A stretch of 64,000 nt of DNA from Botrimarina colliarenosi (GTDB lineage Bacteria; Planctomycetota; Planctomycetia; Pirellulales; Lacipirellulaceae): NCBI RefSeq assembly GCF_007859955.1, contig NZ_SJPR01000008.1:5194-69193 (forward strand), in the 5' to 3' direction. Positions 1-5,805 of the stretch are shown piece by piece. The position numbers and the translations under genes are program-made. The notes beneath the pieces were generated by a model that had not been told where the DNA came from, did not search any database, and was given only the letters and a program-made list of their open reading frames with translations. Every line of letters begins with the position of its first letter. Positions within the stretch are counted from its first letter, which is position 1.

Positions 1-425
1 GTGTTCTGCGTGTGGAAGCCCACTTGGGTCCAACCGCCGAACGTGATCGGGCTGCAGCCGCACGGGTCGAGGTGGCCCTGGAGGGTCCACGGATCGCCCA
101 GGCAGCAATCGCCGAACAGGCTGCACGTCGAGCCACAGCCACACGCGTCGCCGCAGCAGCCGTCGTACGCGGGTGACTCGTCGCAGCAAGCGGCCGAGGC
201 GAACGACATCGGCGCGGCGCCAACGTCGTACGACGTCGCGACCGGCGCGCCAGCGGCCGACGGGTTCGGCGGCGCCACCGAGGGCAGCGTCTCGAGGGGC
301 TGGTTGTAATAGCTCTGGTACTGCAGCGGCGCGGGGGCGACCGAAGCGGGTTGGGCGACCTGGTCGGCCGCCGCGTAGCCGGCGACGGCAAACGCCGTCA
401 GCCCAGCAAGGGCGTGACGTTTCAT
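1..425 (-). CDS. Partial Cys-rich outer-membrane protein (N-terminal part)
   Basis: The 3' end of this gene lies beyond the left edge of the window. It starts with ATG at 425 and encodes a signal peptide (MKRHALAGLTAFAVAGYAAA). A Pro/Ala/Ser-rich linker follows, then a Cys-rich stretch with CC, CGC and CCGDACGCG motifs, and the visible part ends with FGGWTQVGFHTQN. The short Gly-Trp-rich opening after a low-complexity linker recalls planctomycete beta-barrel porins of the BBP2 (OmpL-like) type. That assignment is inference, because the barrel itself is not in view. The same plan, a signal peptide, a Cys-rich region and then a barrel-like domain, recurs in the gene at 56391-57743. Confidence 0.6.
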   Translation of the reverse strand, partial: MKRHALAGLTAFAVAGYAAADQVAQPASVAPAPLQYQSYYNQPLETLPSVAPPNPSAAGAPVATSYDVGAAPMSFASAACCDESPAYDGCCGDACGCGSTCSLFGDCCLGDPWTLQGHLDPCGCSPITFGGWTQVGFHTQN

Positions 426-738
426 AAGACTCACACTGCTCCAGGATCGGGAAGGCGGGGGCTAGCTGCCGGGAGGGAGCGGTGGCGCAGGCCTCCTCGC
501 GGCCCGCGTCGCTAGCTAGCACTGATATCGCCAGGCAGCGGGCCGCGTATGAACCTTGAAGCACGCCCGTCAGCTAGAAATGCTGGCGTCGCGGTAAGCC
601 TTGCCGAGGTGCGGAACACTACCGATTAGGCAACGGCGGCGGCTTTTCCCCGCGTGAGCAAGACGGCGGGAAAATGAGACCAACTGTGGGGGGTCTCCAG
701 ACCCCTCCCACAAACAGACCCAGGCGCTTCGACACCGT
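426..738. other. Intergenic region with palindrome, no gene seen
   Basis: This 313-bp stretch separates the ftsY stop from the start of the Cys-rich outer-membrane protein gene. It must hold the promoter of the latter, but no convincing -35/-10 pair was seen. The only structure noted is a 28-bp near-palindrome at 685-712. The open frames crossing it are shadows. Confidence 0.6.
685..712. repeat. Short GTCTCCAGAC palindrome, family F2
   Basis: This near-perfect palindrome reads TGTGGGGGGTCT, then CC, then AGACCCCTCCCACA. The same motif forms the outer ends of the longer inverted repeat at 2249-2335, so it is a dispersed family and not a chance palindrome. It lies just downstream of the ftsY stop and could act as a 3' mRNA hairpin; no U tract follows it. 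Confidence 0.7.
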
Positions 739-1671
739 CTATGCGGTGGCCGCCAAGACGTCCGAGAACAGAGCGTCGACGAACTCGTCCGGGTTGAACG
801 GCGCGAGGTCCTCGTGGCTCTCGCCCAACCCGACGTACTTGACCGGCAGGCCGAGCTGCTGGCGGATCGAGACGACGACGCCCCCCTTGGCGGTGCCATC
901 GAGCTTGGCCAGCACGATGCCGGTGCAGCCCGCCGCGTCGGCGAACTTGCTCGCTTGGCTGACGCCGTTCTGGCCGGTGGTGGCGTCGAGCACCAGCAGC
1001 ACCTCGTGCGGCGAGCCCGGGAGCGCCTTCGCCAGCGCGGCGCGGATCTTCGTCAGCTCGGCCATCAGGTCGGACTGCGTCTGTAGCCGGCCGGCCGTGT
1101 CGATAATCGCCACGTCGATCTTGTCGGCAAGCGCCTTTTCGACCGTCTGGTAGCCGACCGTCGCCGGGTGGGTCCCGCTCGGGGCGGTGACGATGCTGGC
1201 GCCGAGGCGGTCGGCCCAGATCGTCAGCTGCTGCACGGCCGCGGCGCGGAACGTGTCGCCGGCGCCCAGCACAACGCTCTTTCCCTCGCTCCTGAACTGG
1301 CTGGCCAGCTTGGCGATCGAGGTCGTCTTGCCCGCGCCGTTGACGCCGCACACCATGACGACGGTCGGGCCGCTGGCGGCGTACTCGATCGGCGAGGCGG
1401 GCTGGTGCATCAGCTCCTTGAGCTTCGCCTTGAGGACGTCAACGACCTCCTCGAGCTGCACGACGCGGCCGCGGAGCTTCTTGCCGATCTCCTCGACCAG
1501 GGCCTCGGTCGAGTCGTACCCCATGTCGGTGCGGAAGAGGATGCCGCGGACCTCTTCGAGGAACTCCTCGTCGATCAGCCGCCCCTCGCTCTTGAAGAGG
1601 TCGCGGATGTCGGTGTTGAGGACGGCGCCCGTCTTTTTGAGACCGGCTTTGATGCGGCTGAAGAAGCCCAT
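739..1671 (-). CDS. ftsY: Signal recognition particle receptor FtsY
   Basis: FtsY is the membrane-associated SRP GTPase that receives ribosome-nascent-chain complexes bound to Ffh and hands them to SecYEG. The 310-residue protein has a helical N domain (about 1-95) and a GTPase domain with the P-loop GVNGAGKTT (109-117), DTFRAAA (139-145), DTAGRLQTQ (191-199) and AKLDGTAKGG (255-264). In the last motif the usual Thr of TKxD is Ala. There is no acidic A domain, so this is the short NG form common outside enterobacteria. The start is the ATG opening MGFFSRIKAGL, the usual FtsY N-terminus. It lies downstream of nusB with an 80-bp gap and is probably cotranscribed with it. Confidence 0.97.
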   Translation of the reverse strand: MGFFSRIKAGLKKTGAVLNTDIRDLFKSEGRLIDEEFLEEVRGILFRTDMGYDSTEALVEEIGKKLRGRVVQLEEVVDVLKAKLKELMHQPASPIEYAASGPTVVMVCGVNGAGKTTSIAKLASQFRSEGKSVVLGAGDTFRAAAVQQLTIWADRLGASIVTAPSGTHPATVGYQTVEKALADKIDVAIIDTAGRLQTQSDLMAELTKIRAALAKALPGSPHEVLLVLDATTGQNGVSQASKFADAAGCTGIVLAKLDGTAKGGVVVSIRQQLGLPVKYVGLGESHEDLAPFNPDEFVDALFSDVLAATA

Positions 1672-1750
1672 GCGGGAGGCGGCTGGCTGGAGACGATGCG
1701 GCGGAGGAAAAATGGCGAGCCGGCTATTCTCAATCCTCGAGCCGTTCGCC

Positions 1751-2158
1751 TCAAGCCTCGGCCGGCTGTCGCGGCAGCTTGTCGAGGATGCCGTTCACAA
1801 AGCCGCTCGATTGGGCGCTGCCGAAACGCTTGGCGAGTTCGACCGCTTCGTTGATCGCCACGGCGCGGGGGGTCTCGCCGTGGAGGACCTCGTAGGCGGC
1901 CAGCCGGAGGATGTTGCGGTCGGCGCCCGCCATCCGCTTCAGGCTCCAGTTCTGGGCGATCTCGCCGAGCCGTTCGTCGATCGCTGCGCAGTTCTGGCGG
2001 ACCCCCAAGACGATCCGCAGGGCGAAATCCTCACCGTCCTGGTTGTTGAGCCGGCCGTGGAGGAAGTCGGTCAGCTCGGTCCCCGAATTGCGCGGGTTGA
2101 CGTCGTCCTCAAAGAGGATCTGCAGGGCGACTTCGCGGGCGCGGCGACGGAGGGACAT
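1751..2158 (-). CDS. nusB: Transcription antitermination factor NusB
   Basis: NusB binds the boxA RNA element together with NusE (ribosomal protein S10) and supports processive antitermination on rRNA operons. The 135-residue all-helical protein begins MSLRRRAREVALQILFE, close to the family consensus, and carries the conserved C-terminal segments RNILRLAAYEVL, AINEAVELAKRFG and GFVNGILDKL. Length is typical. It sits between ribH and ftsY; the ribH-nusB pairing is widely conserved in bacteria. An inverted repeat (2249-2335) lies in the ribH-nusB gap. Confidence 0.97.
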   Translation of the reverse strand: MSLRRRAREVALQILFEDDVNPRNSGTELTDFLHGRLNNQDGEDFALRIVLGVRQNCAAIDERLGEIAQNWSLKRMAGADRNILRLAAYEVLHGETPRAVAINEAVELAKRFGSAQSSGFVNGILDKLPRQPAEA

Positions 2159-2248
2159 GCGGCGGGAGCAAACTTTCGGGGCGGGGGCGATCCCCTAAGG
2201 ATAACCGCTGGGGCGCGGGGTACGCCAAGGGGCGGCGAAGAATAGGAC

Positions 2249-2335
2249 TGTGGGAGGGGTCTCCAGACGCCGATGACGCGCACCATGCCGTTTCGGAATC
2301 GATGCCGTCATCGGCGTCTGGAGACGCCTCCCACA
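2249..2335. repeat. Inverted repeat between ribH and nusB, family F2
   Basis: The arms are about 28 nt. One opens TGTGGGAGGGGTCTCCAGAC and runs into GCCGATGACG; the other is its complement, ending GTCTGGAGACGCCTCCCACA. The loop is about 30 nt. A partial extra end copy (CTCCTCCCACAAGCGG) follows at about 2344-2359. The palindromic core GTCTCCAGAC matches 685-712. It lies wholly between the ribH stop and the nusB start. Confidence 0.85.
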
Positions 2336-2365
2336 AGCACGCACTCCTCCCACAAGCGGTTCCCG

Positions 2366-2845
2366 CTACGACGTTGGCAGCGACTTAAGAATCGCCACCA
2401 TCCGCAGGGCGGCTTCGGCGCACTCGGCGCCCTTGTTCCCCTTTGCCCCCCCCGCGCGGGCGACCGCGTGCTCGCGGGAGTCCACCATCAGCACGCCGAA
2501 CAGCACCGGCAGCGAGTGCTCGGTGGCGATCCGCATGAGGGCGTCAGTCACGCCGTGGTTGATCCAGTGGTCGTGGGCGGTCTGGCCCTTGATGACCGCG
2601 CCGAGGGTGATAATCGCCCCGTAGCGACACGTGTCGGCCAGCCGCTGCACGACGACCGGGATCTCCCACGCGCCCGGGACCCAAACGACATCGATCTGAT
2701 CGTCCGGCACCCCCGCCCCCGTCAGCGTCGCCACCGCGCCGTCGGCGAGCGGCTGAGTAATGTCATCGCGATTCCACTCGGCGACGACAACCGCATAGCG
2801 GGCGTTCTTGGCGACTTCGGTAGCAGGTTCGATCAGGTTGGGCAT
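2366..2845 (-). CDS. ribH: 6,7-dimethyl-8-ribityllumazine synthase
   Basis: Lumazine synthase condenses 5-amino-6-ribitylaminouracil with 3,4-dihydroxybutanone 4-phosphate in the penultimate step of riboflavin synthesis. The protein is 159 residues, normal for the family. Visible signatures are VVAEWNRDDI near the N-terminus, VPGAWEIPVVVQRLA, GAVIKGQTAHDHWI, and the late block LPVLFGVLMVDSREHA with GAKGNKGAECAEAAL. The start was set at the ATG of MPNLIEPATEV. An upstream in-frame start would add 18 residues read entirely through the intergenic inverted repeat at 2874-3021, which is not credible. Next downstream are nusB and ftsY. Confidence 0.96.
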   Translation of the reverse strand: MPNLIEPATEVAKNARYAVVVAEWNRDDITQPLADGAVATLTGAGVPDDQIDVVWVPGAWEIPVVVQRLADTCRYGAIITLGAVIKGQTAHDHWINHGVTDALMRIATEHSLPVLFGVLMVDSREHAVARAGGAKGNKGAECAEAALRMVAILKSLPTS

Positions 2846-2873
2846 CGATTCAATTTTAGAGTACGAAAAAAGG

Positions 2874-3021
2874 GAACCACGGAGGCACAAAGAACACAAA
2901 GGACGATGAAAGAGAAGAGCCCACGAATTTCACGAATGGCCACGAATCTTCTCGAACGAGATTCGCGTCGATTCGTTTGATTCGTGGGCTCTTCTTTGTG
3001 CCCTTCGTGCCTTCGTGGTTC
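2874..3021. repeat. Nested long inverted repeat between rho and ribH, family F1
   Basis: The outer arms carry the GAACCACGGAGGCACAAAGA type of sequence and its complement ending CTTCGTGGTTC. The inner arms repeat CACGAAT three times (GCCCACGAATTTCACGAAT, then CACGAATC) against ATTCG-rich complements ending ATTCGTGGGCTCTTC. The element begins 28 bp upstream of the ribH ATG and ends 4 bp from the rho stop codon, so it fills the whole gap. A close relative lies at 5654-5795 and further copies near 50299-50910 and at 63470-63565. Confidence 0.93.
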
Positions 3022-3025
3022 TCAA

Positions 3026-4579
3026 CTAGTCCTTCAGCGACATCAAGAACTCGGCGTTCGACTTCGTCTTGCCCAGGCGGGTCGTCAGCAGGTCCATCGC
3101 CTCGGGCGGGTTCATCTCCGACAGGACGCGGCGCAAGACGCTTACGCGGCGGTGCTCTTCGGGGTCCATCAGCATCTCCTCGCGGCGGGTGCCGCTGCGG
3201 TCGATGTCGATGGCGGGCCAGATCCGTTTATCGACCAGCTTCCGGTCGAGGAAGATCTCTTGGTTGCCGGTCCCCTTGAACTCTTCGAAGATCACCTCGT
3301 CCATGCGGCTGCCGGTGTCGATCAGCGCCGTGGCGATGATGGTGAGCGAGCCCCCCTCCTCGACCTTGCGGGCCGAGCCGAAGAACCGCTTGGGGCGCTG
3401 CATGGCGTTGGCGTCGAGGCCGCCCGACAGGACCTTGCCGCTCGGCGGGCACTCCGAGTTCCACGCCCGGGCGAGCCGCGTCACCGAGTCGAGGAAGATC
3501 ACCACGTCGCGGCCGTACTCGACCATCCGCTTGGCCTTCTCGATCACCATCTCCGAGACCTGCACGTGCCGCGAGGCGGGCTCGTCGAACGTGCTGCTGA
3601 TGACCTCGCAGTTGGGGCCTTTGACCTCGCGCTCCATGTCGGTGACCTCTTCGGGCCGCTCGTCGATCAGGAGCATCATGACGTAGGCGTCCGGGTAGTT
3701 TTGCAGGACGCTCTTCGCCATCTTCTGCATCAGGATCGTCTTGCCGGCGCGCGGCGGGCTGACGATCAGGCCGCGTTGGCCGAAGCCGATCGGCACAATC
3801 AGGTCGACGACCCGCATCGCCAGCTCTTCGGGCGTGGTCTCCATCGAGATCCGGTGATCGGGATGGATCGCCGTCAGGTCGTCGTAGGGGATCTTCTTGG
3901 TGAGCTTGTTCGGGTCCTCGCCGTTGATCGACTCGACCCGCAGCAGGGCGAAGTAGCGCTCGTTCTCCTTCGGCGGCCGGATGGTGCCGGTGACGGTGTT
4001 GCCGTTGCGGAGGTTGAAGCGGCGGATCTGGCTCGGCGAGACGTAGATGTCGTCCGGGCAAGAGAGGTAGTGGTAGTCGGGGCTGCGGAGGAAGCCGAAC
4101 CCGTCCGGCAGGATTTCGAGGGTCCCCTGCCCCACCATCATCCCCTGGAGCTTCACGCGCTCTTTGAGGATGCGGAAGATCAGATCCTGCTTCTTGAGGC
4201 CGGCGGTGTTCTCGACCCCCTCGGTCTCGGCGATTTCGAGCAGCTCTTGGGTCGAGAGCTGCTGGAGGACCGCGATGTGGATGTTTTGGTCGGGCTCGGT
4301 CGCCTTGGCGATGGCGCCGCCGCTGCGGCGGACGCGCTCGGCCGCCTTGTCGAGCTCTTCGGCAATCGACAGCGGCTCTTCGTTGTCGAGTTGGCGGAGC
4401 AGTTCTTTGTCGATCTGCTCGCTCGGCGGGGCGTACCGCGTCGGGCGCCGCATGTGAGGCCCGCCGGTGCCCGACGGACCGCCGGTGCGACCGCGGATGC
4501 CACGCAAGGGACCACGGCCGGACGACGTCGAGCCGTGCCGGTCGGAGGAAGAATCGTTGTCGGGAGCGTTATCGGCCAT
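3026..4579 (-). CDS. rho: Transcription termination factor Rho
   Basis: Rho is the hexameric RNA-dependent ATPase that terminates untranslated transcripts. The 517-residue protein has an N-terminal Arg/Gly/Ser/Thr-rich extension of about 100 residues, a Rho-N helix bundle (LLEIAETEGVENTAGLKKQ), an OB-fold RNA-binding domain (DGFGFLRSPDYHYL to DDIYVSPSQIRRFNLR), Walker A (SPPRAGKTILMQ) and Walker B (VVIFLDSVTRLARAWN), and the Q/R-loop region. The basic disordered N-terminal extension, longer than in E. coli Rho, is common in high-GC bacteria. The gap to ribH is filled by the inverted repeat at 2874-3021. Confidence 0.97.
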   Translation of the reverse strand: MADNAPDNDSSSDRHGSTSSGRGPLRGIRGRTGGPSGTGGPHMRRPTRYAPPSEQIDKELLRQLDNEEPLSIAEELDKAAERVRRSGGAIAKATEPDQNIHIAVLQQLSTQELLEIAETEGVENTAGLKKQDLIFRILKERVKLQGMMVGQGTLEILPDGFGFLRSPDYHYLSCPDDIYVSPSQIRRFNLRNGNTVTGTIRPPKENERYFALLRVESINGEDPNKLTKKIPYDDLTAIHPDHRISMETTPEELAMRVVDLIVPIGFGQRGLIVSPPRAGKTILMQKMAKSVLQNYPDAYVMMLLIDERPEEVTDMEREVKGPNCEVISSTFDEPASRHVQVSEMVIEKAKRMVEYGRDVVIFLDSVTRLARAWNSECPPSGKVLSGGLDANAMQRPKRFFGSARKVEEGGSLTIIATALIDTGSRMDEVIFEEFKGTGNQEIFLDRKLVDKRIWPAIDIDRSGTRREEMLMDPEEHRRVSVLRRVLSEMNPPEAMDLLTTRLGKTKSNAEFLMSLKD

Positions 4580-5008
4580 GACGAGGGCTCCAGCACTGCG
4601 CAGTCGTCAAGCGACGAGTCCGCCCGCCAGGAGGCAGGGAGTCGGGGTCTGCACAGGGCTTGGGGGGAGAGTCCGACACAGTAGCTGGAACGCAAGAAGC
4701 GCCGGGCTAACCGAGCCAGAGAGGGAGGTGGGATGGGGGATTAGGTCAGGGTCGCCGCAAGGGCGGGCAGGACCACCGAGACGAAGGAGTCGCGTCAGGT
4801 GGGAGCAGCGGGGGTCCGACACGCCAGCAGGTGGACGCCAAAAGGCAACCGCCGGCCGGGAGCCAGCTGCCCACCGGCGTGTCCAGAACGGACAAACCAG
4901 TGGGCCTAGTCAGTATGCCAAACGCATGTCGCCGATGGTAGCAAAATCGGCGTCATCGAAGACCAAATCTGAGGGAAAACACTGTTATCGCGACAACCCG
5001 ACGTCCGA
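4580..5008. other. Long rho leader region, no gene seen
   Basis: This 429-bp stretch lies between the coaE stop and the rho start, both on the minus strand. It would form a long 5' leader for rho if rho has its own promoter here. Rho is autoregulated by attenuation in several bacteria, so a regulatory leader is plausible but is inference. No clean hairpin, tRNA or conserved small ORF was recognised. Confidence 0.5.
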
Positions 5009-5632
5009 TTAGCGGGCGTCGGGCAGCCCCCAGCGTCGCCAAACCCGGTCAACGACCTCCCTCGCCGCGGCCTCATCAGCGCCGGGCACGACCACGTCGG
5101 CAGCGGCTCGCTTCGCGTCGATTGGCGTCTGCGAAGCCTCGCGACGGGCCAATTCGTCGGCGGACCAGCCCCGTGTAGCCGCCCGCTGCTGACGAACCGC
5201 CAGCGGGGTATCCACAAAGAGGACCGCGTCGCACTCGTCGGCCCAACCCGCCTCGATCAGCAGCGGGATGTCGAGCACCGCCACGGCGACGCCCTGCCCG
5301 GCCGCCCCGCCCCCGGCAATCCTGTCGAGTTCTGCCCGCAGCCGCTGGCGGACCCGCGGATGGACGAGATTCTCTAAGAACCGCCGCTCGGCGGTCGCGG
5401 CGGCGTCGTCCCCAAACACCCGCCGGGCGATCTCCCCCCGGCGGAGCGAGCCATCCTCCGCCAGAACGCCCGCGCCCCAGCGGTCCACCAACGCGTCACG
5501 CACCGCCGGCTCGGCAAGCACCGCGTGGGCATGCCGGTCGGCGTCGAGCACCACGGCGCCCCGCTCCGCCAAGAGCGCAGCGACGAAGGACTTGCCGCTG
5601 GCGATCCCACCGGTGAGGCCGAGGATGGTCAT
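5009..5632 (-). CDS. coaE: Dephospho-CoA kinase
   Basis: CoaE phosphorylates the 3'-OH of dephospho-CoA, the last step of coenzyme A synthesis. The 207-residue protein opens MTILGLTGGIASGKSFVA, where GGIASGKS is the P-loop. It then shows LDADRHAHAVL (Asp of the DxD-type acceptor-site motif), an R-rich lid region and VLDIPLLIEAGW, the family's P-L-L-x-E motif. The start is the ATG at 5632, preceded by GGAGAGACG as ribosome-binding site. A longer in-frame form would add 13 residues translated from the F1 repeat and was rejected. It lies downstream of polA. Confidence 0.96.
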   Translation of the reverse strand: MTILGLTGGIASGKSFVAALLAERGAVVLDADRHAHAVLAEPAVRDALVDRWGAGVLAEDGSLRRGEIARRVFGDDAAATAERRFLENLVHPRVRQRLRAELDRIAGGGAAGQGVAVAVLDIPLLIEAGWADECDAVLFVDTPLAVRQQRAATRGWSADELARREASQTPIDAKRAAADVVVPGADEAAAREVVDRVWRRWGLPDAR

Positions 5633-5653
5633 CGTCTCTCCCAGTTCATCGAA

Positions 5654-5795
5654 GAACCACAAAGGAACCACGAAACGAAGGGAGTTTGCCAGCCCACGAA
5701 TTACACGAATCTTCGCGAATCGTTCTATTCGTGCTTATTCGTGTGATTCGTGGGCTGACAAACTCATCCTTAGTTTCTTGGTTCCTTGGTGGTTC
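5654..5795. repeat. Nested long inverted repeat between polA and coaE, family F1
   Basis: The outer arms are GAACCACAAAGGAACCACGA and its partner ending TTGGTTCCTTGGTGGTTC. The inner arms are AGCCCACGAATTACACGAAT and ATTCGTGTGATTCGTGGGCT. The two-layer design is that of 2874-3021, though the spacer sequences differ. The element starts 21 bp upstream of the coaE ATG and ends 10 bp from the polA stop, filling the gap. Confidence 0.93.
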
Positions 5796-5805
5796 AAATC
5801 TTTCA

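Noticed and set aside
1187..2245. 352-residue open frame on the plus strand opposite nusB and ftsY
   Set aside because: Antisense shadow of two clear genes; the translation has no recognisable domain.
2874..3021. Rho-independent terminator reading of the F1 hairpins
   Set aside because: The stems are long, interrupted and AT/GC mixed, and lack a following T run, unlike the clear terminators at 28368, 29684, 33382 and 56332.
2984..4684. 566-residue open frame on the plus strand opposite rho
   Set aside because: It is a high-GC antisense shadow: repetitive Arg/Asp/Val-rich translation without family motifs, exactly opposite an unmistakable rho gene.
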